A DNA stretch of 48,791 bases from Verrucomicrobiaceae bacterium (GTDB lineage: Bacteria; Verrucomicrobiota; Verrucomicrobiia; Verrucomicrobiales; Verrucomicrobiaceae): the NCBI GenBank assembly GCA_019694165.1, contig JAIBCL010000045.1, positions 1 to 48,791 of the forward strand. The letters are read 5' to 3'. This document shows positions 31,833-41,031 of this stretch, in pieces. Under the pieces are notes generated by a model. The model saw only the letters and a program-made list of their open reading frames with translations, ran no database searches and was not told the origin of the DNA. The stretch's first letter is position 1; every line of letters begins with the position of its first letter. The position numbers and the translations under genes were made by a program.

Positions 31833-34718
31833 ATGATTCCCGACGACCAGCCCACGGTTCCGACACCGCCGCCCGGTCCTTCGCGCTCTTCTCGACCGGG
31901 CGTGTGGGTGGCACCGACTGTCGAGGAACTCCAGGCGAAGCTGCCGCAATATGAGGTGCTGGAGATTCTCGGGCGCGGTGGCATGGGGGCGGTTTACAAG
32001 GCGAGGCAGAAATCACTGAAGCGGCTGGTGGCGATCAAGATTCTGCCGCTGGGACTGGCGGATGATGAGTTCAAATTCGCCGAGCGCTTTCAAAACGAAG
32101 CGCAGACGATGGCTGCGATGAACCACCCGGCCATCGTCGCCGTGCACGACTTCGGCGCGGTCGATGTGGGTAGGGCGCTTGCTCCCGCAAGCGCCGCCGC
32201 TGGCGCTTCGCGGCGGGCTGAGGACAGCCCGCCCCACCAAGAGCTGCTCTACTTCGTCATGGAGTTTGTCGATGGCACGGACGTGCACAAGATGATCCAG
32301 GCCAGCGGCCGCCTCAGCGGCGAGTATGCGCTGTCGATCACGGCGCACGTTTGTGATGCGCTCTCGTACGCGCACAAGCGAGGCGTCATTCACCGCGACA
32401 TCAAGCCGGCGAACATTCTCATCGACCAGGAAGGTCACATCAAAGTGGCCGACTTCGGCCTGGCGAAGATGCATGATCCCGCGCAGACCAGCGGGCTGAC
32501 GAGGACGAACATGACCATGGGCACGCCGGACTACGTTGCGCCGGAGGTGCTCAACACCGGCATGGTGGCGGATCATCGTGCGGACATCTACGCGGTGGGT
32601 GTGATGCTTTACCAGATGCTCACCGGGGAGGTACCGCGTGGGATGTTCAAGCTGCCGTCTGACAAGGGCGTTGGCAGCGATCCGCGCTTCGACGCGATCA
32701 TTTGCAAGGCGATGGAGCAGGATCGCGAGGACCGCTATCAAACTGCGCTTGAGGTGCGGCGCGATCTAGACGTCATCCTCACGACGCCGCAGCCGAAGAA
32801 TGACGGCACGGGTGTCGTGCCAGCCAAGGAATTGCCGCAGAGGCCGGTCGCGAGACCGCCTGGGGAAGCCAACACACCCGCACAAAACCAGCCGCCAGCC
32901 AAAGGCACTGCCAAACAAGCGCCGTCGAAGAAGCCGTCACCTGCTGTGATGTGGATGTCGATCGTCGGCATCATCGCGGTGCTGGGTGCGGCGGCGTTTT
33001 TTGTGTTCGGCGGCAAAACGAAGCCTCAACCAGACAACGCCTCCGCTGCGAAGGTGGGCGCGACCGTCGCACCGAGTGTCGCAGGGCAAATTGAAACCGG
33101 AGCGTCTCAGCCAGGTGGCCCTGTGATCGACTGGATCAACGCCCTGCCGCCCGAAGGGGCACCTTACAACGACGACTGGGGTCTTAAGGACGGCGTGTTG
33201 ACTCCGAAATCAAAAGTCGGCCGCCAGTTTGGCATCATGGAGAATGGCTCGGTGCGGGTGCGCTTGCGGCTGACACCGGATTATCCGCTTACGGATGCGT
33301 TCGGGCCGATGCTCCAGTTCGACATCCGGCATGGAGCGGTAACCGGCATGGAAAACACCACCGGCCAGTTCCAGTTTCAGGTCCTGGTGCCGAACCGCGA
33401 CTGCAAGCTGCTGTATCAACAGCGCGTGGGCAAAGGGCCGAACTCGTCGCCGCTCAACTTGTGGGACCATGATTCAAAAAAGCTCAAAGAGACCGGCAAT
33501 GTGGAGGTCGATTGGGAATTCCGCGCGAATGGGGATGAATTCAGCGCCTGGGTGGATGGCAAGATGATTCACACCGCGCGCCTCGACAAAGTACCCTCCG
33601 GCTATTGCACCATGACGTTCCTCCCGGGAATGCAGGTGACACGCTTGGAAAGCACGGGCGTGATCCCTACGAGACCTGGCCCAGGCAAGGAAAGAGTCGA
33701 AGCCGGCTCTCGCCCGTCGAACTCGACGGCTGTTCTGAAATCGAGCAGTGCCCTTCCGGCCATTTTAAGATGGAAGGACGTTACCGATGACGTGCGGAAA
33801 AAAGCACGCGAGAAGCCTGATCTCGTCGTTGATTCAAATGCTGTCGATGTGAAGTCCGATAGTCCGGCAGTGACGATGCCTTTGGATCGTGGCGCGGCGG
33901 CCAGCGTGGCGGTGCGCCTCACGCACACGGGAGATGGGCAGGTGACATGGCACGGCGGCGAGAACGGCATGATCTACGTGCTCTGCCAGCGCACAAAGAC
34001 GATTTTTCATCGGCTCCCCAAGGATGCATCCGCACCGACGCCCATCGAACCGGACGTGCCTCATCCCGAAGGCTTCGTTCACACCGCTCCTCATCAGCTC
34101 GTGATGACCCAGGAGGGCTCCCGTATCGCCGCCTGGCTGGATGGTCGGTTCATCGGCGAGGTCCGGGATGAGGCCTTCGCAAGGAGCATTCCGCAGCTTT
34201 ACATCTCCAAATATGGAGATGTGCGAAAGGTGGAGATCGCGGAGCTGACGGCGTCTTCCGCAAGCGCGCACGTACCACCATCCTCGACAGCACGGACTTT
34301 CAACGGCCATCGTTACGAATTTGTAAGTGGCAATTTCACGTGGCCGGAAGCCAAGGCCCAGGCGGAGCAGCGCGGTGGTCATCTTGCCGTCATCACGAGC
34401 GCGGAAGAACACGCGTGGGCATGGAAGACCTTCTCCGAACAGCTTCCGCCACAGCCTAAAGACAAGGTCTGGACGCGTGGCTGGTGGCTGGGCGCTTCAC
34501 AGACGGCTTTTGAAAAGCCGTGGCAGTGGGTCACTCGCGAGCCACTGGAGTTCACACTCTGGGGAAGGAAGGAACCGAGCGCAGCGATCAATCCCCCGCG
34601 CTACCTTTGGATGGCGGACGCCAACAATGCTGAAGGCACCTCGAGCTGGTCGGTTCAGAATGATAGATTCGTTCGCGGCGGCTTTCTCATCGAATGGGAC
34701 AACGCCGGTGTTCCCTAG
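31833..34718 (+). CDS. Transmembrane Ser/Thr kinase K2 with C-type lectin domain
   Basis: A 961-residue kinase. The kinase domain (40-310) is complete: GRGGMG, VAIKI Lys69, HRDIKPANI, DFG, APEVL. It contains a foreign-looking stretch at about 110-138 (VDVGRALAPASAAAGASRRA) encoded by a palindrome-rich DNA repeat. A Pro/Gln/Lys-rich linker leads to a membrane segment (MWMSIVGIIAVLGAAAFFVF). Outside are two LamG/DUF1080-like beta-sandwich domains (about 430-610 and 640-810) and a C-type lectin domain (about 820-961; FNGHRYEFVSGNFTWPEAKA, GGHLAVITSAEEHAW, GWWLGAS). The start at 31833 matches paralogs. It follows a large secreted repeat protein and converges with sigma-2. Confidence 0.92.
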   Translation: MIPDDQPTVPTPPPGPSRSSRPGVWVAPTVEELQAKLPQYEVLEILGRGGMGAVYKARQKSLKRLVAIKILPLGLADDEFKFAERFQNEAQTMAAMNHPAIVAVHDFGAVDVGRALAPASAAAGASRRAEDSPPHQELLYFVMEFVDGTDVHKMIQASGRLSGEYALSITAHVCDALSYAHKRGVIHRDIKPANILIDQEGHIKVADFGLAKMHDPAQTSGLTRTNMTMGTPDYVAPEVLNTGMVADHRADIYAVGVMLYQMLTGEVPRGMFKLPSDKGVGSDPRFDAIICKAMEQDREDRYQTALEVRRDLDVILTTPQPKNDGTGVVPAKELPQRPVARPPGEANTPAQNQPPAKGTAKQAPSKKPSPAVMWMSIVGIIAVLGAAAFFVFGGKTKPQPDNASAAKVGATVAPSVAGQIETGASQPGGPVIDWINALPPEGAPYNDDWGLKDGVLTPKSKVGRQFGIMENGSVRVRLRLTPDYPLTDAFGPMLQFDIRHGAVTGMENTTGQFQFQVLVPNRDCKLLYQQRVGKGPNSSPLNLWDHDSKKLKETGNVEVDWEFRANGDEFSAWVDGKMIHTARLDKVPSGYCTMTFLPGMQVTRLESTGVIPTRPGPGKERVEAGSRPSNSTAVLKSSSALPAILRWKDVTDDVRKKAREKPDLVVDSNAVDVKSDSPAVTMPLDRGAAASVAVRLTHTGDGQVTWHGGENGMIYVLCQRTKTIFHRLPKDASAPTPIEPDVPHPEGFVHTAPHQLVMTQEGSRIAAWLDGRFIGEVRDEAFARSIPQLYISKYGDVRKVEIAELTASSASAHVPPSSTARTFNGHRYEFVSGNFTWPEAKAQAEQRGGHLAVITSAEEHAWAWKTFSEQLPPQPKDKVWTRGWWLGASQTAFEKPWQWVTREPLEFTLWGRKEPSAAINPPRYLWMADANNAEGTSSWSVQNDRFVRGGFLIEWDNAGVP
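32163..32243 (+). repeat. Palindrome-rich insertion inside K2 kinase domain
   Basis: An 81-nt stretch, 4 differences from the one at 39506-39586 in K3. It contains two hairpins: GCGCTTG (32175-32181) with CAAGCGC (32188-32194), and GGCGGGCT (32212-32219) with AGCCCGCC (32226-32233). It reads in frame and adds a net 24 residues between strands beta-4 and beta-5 relative to K1 and K4. Confidence 0.85.
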
Positions 34719-34830
34719 AGCTGACAGCCGATCACAATTCACTCGAGGGATTCGGCGAAGGTTTCACCTTTTCTGAAAGGCGGCTCGATTCCCGTGCTCA
34801 TGGTCCCGTCATTTTCCGGATTGGGCGCAG

Positions 34831-35583
34831 CTACGAGCGGCCGATGACATTCATGAGATGCTCCAGCTCGGCTTTGGCTTCATCGGGGCTGCTCACGGTC
34901 TGTGTGATCTCCCCCTCGATGAGCTTGCCGTAGCGCTTTCTCATGCGGTGGATCTGCAGGCGCAGCTTCCCTTCGGCGATGCCCAGTCTGTCGGCGACCT
35001 CGGGATAAGGCGTGGCGTTTTCACCCAGCGGGAGAAACTCGGCGAGTTGATCGAAAACCTCGCTGTTGTCCGCGAGCTGGTATTCGCCGCGAAGTTGCGC
35101 GGTGGCTGCGGCGAGCACTCCCGTGGCCCATACGTGGTCGAAGAACGCGTCGGGAGTCCGGCTGTCGGCGGGCTCGCATTCGTAGCGCTGCTCGGCATCG
35201 AGATCCTCAAGCGACAGCGTCGCCTTCTTCGATCCCCCACGTTTCGCCGCGCCATCGTGACGGAGCTGTTTGCTGATCACGCGTTTCAGCATCGCCAGCA
35301 TGAAGCAGCGCAGCCGGCCATTCTCTTCACGCACCGCGTTGAGCGACTCGTGGGTGACGAGGTTCTGGAAGAACACCTGCGTCATGTCTTCCGCGTCCTC
35401 GGGACCGAACCCATGCCGACGCGAGTAGGCATAGATGGGATACCAATACTGCCGGCAGATCTCCTCCAGCGCCTGCGCGGCTTCCGCCTCCCCGCCTTTC
35501 TGCGCACGACGCACCAGCGTCCAGCGAGTGAGCGGAAATGGGGAATTTCGAGATCCTTCGGCGTCGTGAGAGAAGAGGCTCAT
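34831..35583 (-). CDS. ECF-type RNA polymerase sigma factor (sigma-2)
   Basis: A 250-residue paralog of sigma-1. It has SPFPLTRWTLVRRAQKGG, region 2 with RQYWYPIYAYSRRHGF and DAEDMTQVFFQNLV, then MLAMLKRVISKQLRHDG, and region 4 with FLPLGENATPYPEVADRLG and RLQIHRMRKRYGKLIEGEI. The start at 35583 is supported by alignment with sigma-3; both genes have seven T residues followed by GATGAGCC at the start and no clear ribosome-binding site. It converges with K2 (112 bp gap) and diverges from the delta-60 protein gene (74 bp gap), so its promoter region is shared with that gene. Confidence 0.92.
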   Translation of the reverse strand: MSLFSHDAEGSRNSPFPLTRWTLVRRAQKGGEAEAAQALEEICRQYWYPIYAYSRRHGFGPEDAEDMTQVFFQNLVTHESLNAVREENGRLRCFMLAMLKRVISKQLRHDGAAKRGGSKKATLSLEDLDAEQRYECEPADSRTPDAFFDHVWATGVLAAATAQLRGEYQLADNSEVFDQLAEFLPLGENATPYPEVADRLGIAEGKLRLQIHRMRKRYGKLIEGEITQTVSSPDEAKAELEHLMNVIGRS

Positions 35584-35657
35584 CAAAAAAATCGAGGTGC
35601 GAGGCAACAACCGGAACCCGCCCGGTAATTCAAGGAGAAATGCCAGACCCTGCCGCC

Positions 35658-38600
35658 ATGAAATCGATCCATCCTCTCCACAACTCGCTGAGAACCTGGG
35701 CCTTTGCCGTCATGATTCTCGCCTCAGCCCTCGCTCACGCCCAGGACGGCGGCCTGGACACAGGATTCGACCCGGCGGCGAATGACATCGTGCAGGTGGT
35801 CGCCCTGCAGACGGTGGGCGGCGAGCAAAAAGTGCTCGCTGGCGGATGGTTCTCTCAAATCGGCGGCGGCCCGCACAATTTCTTCGCGCGGCTGAACGCC
35901 AACGGGACCGAGGACACATCCTTTACAGGCACAGCCAACGATCTTGTGACGGTGCTGTCGATGTGTGCAGACGGCGACATTCTCGCCGGTGGAAATTTCA
36001 CGCAAATCGGCGGCGGCACTCATTCGCGTCTGGCGCGTCTCGCGCCGAATGGCGCTCATCGCGCTTCCTTTGCCCCGAGCGTCCTCGACGGGACTTCTCC
36101 TGGCGAGGTGTATGCCATCCGCGAACTGAGCAACGGGCAGATCGTGATTGCGGGAATCTTCACCAAGGTCTCCAGCTCTAACGGCGTGTTCAACAGGACC
36201 GGCATCGCACTGCTCAATGCGGACGGCAGCGTGGACCCCGGATTCGACGCGCAGGCGGGTTCCGGGGACTTCGTTCACATCATGGCCCTCGATATTCTCC
36301 CCTCGGATGGTTCGCTCGTGATCGGTGGTCGATTCTCGCACTTTAATGGCGTCCCGCGCTTCGGGCTGGCCCGCCTGAACGCGGCGACGGGCGCACTCAT
36401 CGCGGGCTTCAATGCCGGCCTCACCAGCACCATCGAACTCAGCGCGATTCATTGCCGCCCGAACGGAAACATTGTGATCGGCGGCGGCGCCTCCTACACC
36501 TTCGGCGGCGGCACGCGCAACCGCGTGGCGGAGATGGATGCCACCGGCGCGCTCACGACGTGGAATCCGGTGTTGAACGGACTGGTCAACTCGATTGCGT
36601 CACAGAACAATGGCCGGCTGCTGATCGGAGGTTCCTTCAGCCAGATCAACAGCCAGACGCGGCGCGGACTCGCGCGCTTCAAGACGAACGGCACGCTGGA
36701 TGACACGTTTGCTCCTCTCTTCCAGCTTTTCGCGCCGGTCTATTCGATCGCCGTTCAGTCCAATGGCGGAATCGTCGTCGGCGGTGAGTTCTCCAATGTC
36801 ACCATCGGCACCACGACGACCGACCGCAACTACATCGCCCGCATCCACGGCACGGCACCGCCCAGCCTGCCGGAGATCGAACTGCGCCAAGTGGCGGACA
36901 ACTCGCTCGTCTCGCTCGGGCAAATCTTTGATCTGGGCCCGGCGGCTGCCAGCGCTTCGCCGGGTGCATGGGTGTCGCTGAAGATCGTGAACACCGGGCC
37001 GGGTGTCTTGAACCTCCTTCCCGGCACGGGCATCAGCGGTGTGAATGCGGGCGATTTTTCGATCGTGGGCACGCCGCCGACCACCGTGGCACCCAATGGC
37101 GGCTCCGCCATTCTGACGATCTCCTTTGCTCCATCCGCCCTCGGCACGCGAAGCGCCGCACTGCACATCCTCAGTGACGACAGCGATGAGGGCGACGTGT
37201 ATGTGAACCTGCAAGGCGCAGGCTACGATCCATCCAACGGAGAGAAGCTGGACACCGCCTTCGATCCCAATGTGGAAGGTGGCATCGTGTACGACATCGC
37301 CGCACTGCCCGACGGGAAGATCATCATCGTCGGCAGCTTCACCTCCGTGGGCGGTCAGCCGCGCAGCCGCATCGCGAGGCTGAACGCCAACGGGACGCTC
37401 GACACATCGACGCCATTGTTCAACGCGGCGGCGGATGGCATCATCGAGACCGTCGCCGTGCAAGCGGACGGCAAGCTGCTCATCGGCGGCCAGTTTACCC
37501 AGGTCAATGGGCTACCTGCGAGCAAGCTGGCCCGCATCTCGGGTGACAGCGGTGCCTTGGATGCTTTCTGGTTTCCCAGCGTGGACGGGACTGTGCAAAG
37601 CATCGCCATTGAAAGCGGTAGCACAGCCTTGATCGGCGGAGCCTTCACATCGGTGAATGGCAGTTCGCTTCTCGCCAAACTGGCGAGGGTCGATCTCTCG
37701 GACACTGGCACCGGATACGTGGTCGCGTTCCCGGCACCCAATGGAAATGTGCGCAAGATCGTGAAGGACTCGAGCGGACGCATCCTCGTGGGCGGCACCT
37801 TCACCACCATTGGCGGCGCGACGAGAAACGGCGTCGCCCGATTGCTCGGCAATGGTTCGCTCGACACGAGCTTCGTCAATCCCGAGTGCGACAACAACGT
37901 GAACGCCATCGCCATCCAGCCTGCGGATGGAAAAATTCTCATCGGCGGGCAGTTCCTGAACGTGGGCGGCCACGCATCCCAACATCTGGCCCGCCTCCAG
38001 CCCAATGGCACGCCCGATCTCGATTTCCTGGGGCAGTGCAACGACACCGTCCACCGCATTGAGGTGGTCACCGACGGCAGATTCATCGTTGGCGGATCCT
38101 TTACCTCCGTGTGGTCGCCTGGATGGGGATACTGGACTTCATTCGCGCGCGTGATGCGCTTCTCGTTGTCCGATGGCTACCCTGATTTCTCCTTCCCGGC
38201 CGAGGCGTTCCATGACCATGTGCGGGCCATCGCTTATCAGCCAAACGGCGGCATTCTGCTCGGCGGAGCCTTCACCCTCATCAACAGCACGGCGCGAAGC
38301 AATTTCGCCCGAATCGCCCCGCTGTCCCCGGACATCCAGGTCACCTCCACCGGAGCGCTCACCCATGCCGACGGCGGCACGCGCGATTTCGGCACGTTGC
38401 TGGTGGGTGGTGGAACTTCGACGGTCGTGTTCTCGCTGCAGAACGTCGGCGCCGCGCCCCTCACCGGCTTTGCTGGAGTGGGCGGCGTCACACTCGATGG
38501 TGCCAATGCGGCGGCGTTTTCCATTTCTTATCCTGGCGTGTCCACGCTCGCCATCGGTGCCTCCACACCGTTCTTCATCACATTTGCCCCCCAAGGCCAA

Positions 38601-39074
38601 GGTGCGCACGAGGCGTGGCTGCACATCCACAGCAATGATCCCGACGAGGAGCCGTTCGACCTCAAACTCATCGGCTCCGGCGGCGTGCCCATCACCACAT
38701 GGCGGCAGCAATACTTCGGCACCGCCGGCAACACTGGCAATGCCGCTGACGACGCCGACCCGGATGGCGATGGCATCAATAACTTGATGGAGTTTGCCAC
38801 CGCTGGAACTCCCAACACCAACAACACCGTGCCAGCCTCCGTCACATCGCCAAGCGGCAGCTTCATCGAGTTCTTCTACACAAGAAACAAACTCGCCATG
38901 GCCGAGCTGAACTATCAGGTGCAATGGACCGACGACCTCCTGACCAACTGGGCAAACACTGGCGTCACCGAGACGATCCTCAGCGATAACGGCCTCGTGC
39001 AGGAAGTAAGATCCCTCGTCCCCAAAGGCTCCGCCGGCCATCGCTTCGTGCGGCTCATGGCGACACGATCGTGA
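35658..39074 (+). CDS. Large secreted delta-60 repeat protein with choice-of-anchor-D domains
   Basis: A 1138-residue protein with a signal peptide (LRTWAFAVMILASALAHA). Residues about 25-400 and 545-890 hold delta-60 (TIGR02608) repeats, recognised by LDTGFDPAAND, LARLNANGTLD and ILVGGTFTTIGG type motifs. Two choice-of-anchor-D (ASH-like) domains lie near 430-535 and 895-1005 (LKIVNTGPGVLNL, ISFAPSALGTRSA). The C-terminus has ADPDGDGINNLMEFATAG and a tail seen in other verrucomicrobial surface proteins. An ATG at 35640 next to AAGGAG is an alternative start. The stop lies 101 bp before kinase K3, with the same strand and a conserved kinase leader between them. Confidence 0.88.
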   Translation: MKSIHPLHNSLRTWAFAVMILASALAHAQDGGLDTGFDPAANDIVQVVALQTVGGEQKVLAGGWFSQIGGGPHNFFARLNANGTEDTSFTGTANDLVTVLSMCADGDILAGGNFTQIGGGTHSRLARLAPNGAHRASFAPSVLDGTSPGEVYAIRELSNGQIVIAGIFTKVSSSNGVFNRTGIALLNADGSVDPGFDAQAGSGDFVHIMALDILPSDGSLVIGGRFSHFNGVPRFGLARLNAATGALIAGFNAGLTSTIELSAIHCRPNGNIVIGGGASYTFGGGTRNRVAEMDATGALTTWNPVLNGLVNSIASQNNGRLLIGGSFSQINSQTRRGLARFKTNGTLDDTFAPLFQLFAPVYSIAVQSNGGIVVGGEFSNVTIGTTTTDRNYIARIHGTAPPSLPEIELRQVADNSLVSLGQIFDLGPAAASASPGAWVSLKIVNTGPGVLNLLPGTGISGVNAGDFSIVGTPPTTVAPNGGSAILTISFAPSALGTRSAALHILSDDSDEGDVYVNLQGAGYDPSNGEKLDTAFDPNVEGGIVYDIAALPDGKIIIVGSFTSVGGQPRSRIARLNANGTLDTSTPLFNAAADGIIETVAVQADGKLLIGGQFTQVNGLPASKLARISGDSGALDAFWFPSVDGTVQSIAIESGSTALIGGAFTSVNGSSLLAKLARVDLSDTGTGYVVAFPAPNGNVRKIVKDSSGRILVGGTFTTIGGATRNGVARLLGNGSLDTSFVNPECDNNVNAIAIQPADGKILIGGQFLNVGGHASQHLARLQPNGTPDLDFLGQCNDTVHRIEVVTDGRFIVGGSFTSVWSPGWGYWTSFARVMRFSLSDGYPDFSFPAEAFHDHVRAIAYQPNGGILLGGAFTLINSTARSNFARIAPLSPDIQVTSTGALTHADGGTRDFGTLLVGGGTSTVVFSLQNVGAAPLTGFAGVGGVTLDGANAAAFSISYPGVSTLAIGASTPFFITFAPQGQGAHEAWLHIHSNDPDEEPFDLKLIGSGGVPITTWRQQYFGTAGNTGNAADDADPDGDGINNLMEFATAGTPNTNNTVPASVTSPSGSFIEFFYTRNKLAMAELNYQVQWTDDLLTNWANTGVTETILSDNGLVQEVRSLVPKGSAGHRFVRLMATRS

Positions 39075-39124
39075 TTGAGAACGGGCGCGCGAGTCCGCAA
39101 CGTGGGGACTGTTTGGAGATTTCC

Positions 39125-39168
39125 CCTCGCCATTTGGCTTTGCTCCTGCTCTACTCGTCGGCGAAGTA
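39125..39168 (+). promoter_or_regulatory. Conserved upstream block of kinase K3
   Basis: CCTCGCCATTTGGCTTTG, then CTCCTGCTCTACTCGTCGGC, matching the K4 block closely and the K1 block in its first 32 nt. It starts 50 bp after the delta-60 gene stop and ends 7 bp before the K3 start. Confidence 0.5.
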
Positions 39169-39175
39169 CCTCGCG

Positions 39176-41005
39176 ATGCTTCCTGACTATCAGCTCACTG
39201 TGCCGACGAGTCCGCCCGATCCTTCACGCTCTTCTCCGCCGGGCGGGTGGGTCGCGCCTTCGGTCGAGGAACTCCAGGCGAAGCTACCGCAGTATGAGGT
39301 GCTGGAGGTTCTCGGGCGCGGTGGCATGGGGGCGGTTTACAAGGCGAGGCAGAAGTCGCTGAAGCGATTGGTCGCGATCAAGATTCTGCCGCTGGGCATG
39401 GCGGATGATGAGATGAAGTTTGCCGAGCGTTTTCGGCACGAGGCGGAGACGATGGCGGCGATGAATCATCCGGCGATCGTAGGAGTGCATGACTTCGGCG
39501 CGGTCGATGTTGGTAGGACGCTCGCTCCTGCAAGCGCCGCCGCTGGCGCTTCGCGGCGGGCTGAGGACAGCCCGCCCCACCAAGAGCTGCTCTACTTCGT
39601 GATGGAGTTCGTCGATGGCACCGACGTGCAAAAGTTGATCCAGGCCAGCGGCCGGCTCACCGGTGAGTATGCGCTGGCGATCACGGCGCACGTCTGCGAC
39701 GCGCTGGCGTATGCGCATAAGCGCGGGATAATCCACCGCGACATCAAGCCAGCGAACATCCTCATCGACCAGGAGGGCCATGTAAAAGTAGCGGACTTTG
39801 GTCTGGCGAAGATGGTTGATGCCTCCGCGACGAGAATGCTCACGCGCTCGAATGTGGCGATGGGGTCGCCCGATTACGTCGCGCCCGAGACGTTGAAGAA
39901 CGGTGCGGCGGTGGATCATCGCGCGGACATCTATGCGGTAGGCGTCATGCTTTACCAGATGCTCACCGGGGAGGTACCGCGCGGCATGTTCAAGCTGCCG
40001 TCGCAAACGGGCTCCGGGTGTGATCCGCGCTTCGATGAGATCATTCATCGGACCATGGAGCCGGATCGCGAGGAGCGTTACCAGAGCGCGATGGATGTGC
40101 GACGGGCGCTGGACGAAATTCGCGCCACACCACCCGCCAGGAGCGACGGCACGGGCGCCATCTCAGCGAGTGCGATACCACGAAATGTGCCCGTCGCATC
40201 GAAGACCCGGCCAGCGCCTGCGTCTTCCGCGAGGGCCAGTTGGATCATGGCAGTCGGAGTCGTCGCAGTGCTCGGACTCGGCGGATGGTTTGCGTTTGGA
40301 CGCAAGGGCATGCCGCCCGCATTATCCGCTGACGTGCTTGCAATCACGGACCCCGCAGACCCGGCATTCTTCGCACAAGTCGCCGCTGCGCCTGCGGAGC
40401 GGCAGGTCGAACTCGTCGTGCAAAAGATCGAATCGCTCAATCCCGGTAAACTCGCCGCCCAGCCGACCATCACGGGCGGCGTGGTGACCGGGCTCAATCT
40501 TGGGAGACAGGGCGGCAGTGGTGCCACTGCTTATTTTCGCGATCTCTCGCCGATCGCAGCCTTGCGCGGTCTCACACAACTCCAGCTCTACTATTTGTAT
40601 CCGGGCGACATCTCCTTTGTCCGCGGCTTGAAACTCCAGAAGATCGTCATCCACGGTGGAGAAGTCGCGCTGGATGTCTTGCGCGATCAGCCGTTGACCG
40701 AAGTGGAGCTGCGCACCACGAGCCCTGATTATACCGTGCTGGAAGGCAAGCCGCTCACAGTGCTCGACTTGAGCAGCACCCCGGTGAAGGACATCTCGTT
40801 TGTGAAAGGGATGCCGCTGACCAGACTGATCGTCGATCGAACAAAAATCACCGACTTCTCGCCGATCCGAGGACTCCCGCTCAAGTACGTCATCGGTGAT
40901 TTCGTCCCCGAGCGCGACGGGGACATCCTCCGCGAGATTCGGACGCTGCAAACGATCAACAACACGCCTGCGGCGGAGTTTTTGTCCGGCGCTCCGGCGA
41001 AATGA
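39176..41005 (+). CDS. Transmembrane Ser/Thr kinase K3 with leucine-rich-repeat-like outer domain
   Basis: A 609-residue kinase. The kinase domain (40-310) is complete (GRGGMG, Lys69, HRDIKPANI, DFG, APETL) and carries the same insertion as K2 at about 110-138. A Pro-rich linker leads to a membrane segment (WIMAVGVVAVLGLGGWFAF). The outer region (about 385-609) has LRR-like units: LTQLQLYYLYPGDISFVRGL, LTVLDLSSTPVKDISFVKGM, LTRLIVDRTKITDFSPIRGL. Similar kinase-LRR proteins are known in Planctomycetes. It follows the delta-60 protein gene and converges with sigma-3 (26 bp gap). Confidence 0.93.
   Translation: MLPDYQLTVPTSPPDPSRSSPPGGWVAPSVEELQAKLPQYEVLEVLGRGGMGAVYKARQKSLKRLVAIKILPLGMADDEMKFAERFRHEAETMAAMNHPAIVGVHDFGAVDVGRTLAPASAAAGASRRAEDSPPHQELLYFVMEFVDGTDVQKLIQASGRLTGEYALAITAHVCDALAYAHKRGIIHRDIKPANILIDQEGHVKVADFGLAKMVDASATRMLTRSNVAMGSPDYVAPETLKNGAAVDHRADIYAVGVMLYQMLTGEVPRGMFKLPSQTGSGCDPRFDEIIHRTMEPDREERYQSAMDVRRALDEIRATPPARSDGTGAISASAIPRNVPVASKTRPAPASSARASWIMAVGVVAVLGLGGWFAFGRKGMPPALSADVLAITDPADPAFFAQVAAAPAERQVELVVQKIESLNPGKLAAQPTITGGVVTGLNLGRQGGSGATAYFRDLSPIAALRGLTQLQLYYLYPGDISFVRGLKLQKIVIHGGEVALDVLRDQPLTEVELRTTSPDYTVLEGKPLTVLDLSSTPVKDISFVKGMPLTRLIVDRTKITDFSPIRGLPLKYVIGDFVPERDGDILREIRTLQTINNTPAAEFLSGAPAK
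39506..39586 (+). repeat. Palindrome-rich insertion inside K3 kinase domain
   Basis: Same 81-nt unit as at 32163-32243. The last 57 nt of the unit, and 14 nt beyond it, are identical in both genes (a 71-nt identical run), while the coding sequence before the unit differs at many third positions. Confidence 0.85.
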
Positions 41006-41031
41006 AATCGGCACACGCCGATGCTGGAGAA

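Noticed and set aside
30814..32016. 400-codon minus-strand frame across the end of the Gly/Ala protein and start of K2
   Set aside because: Antisense to two well-supported genes; no recognisable motif.
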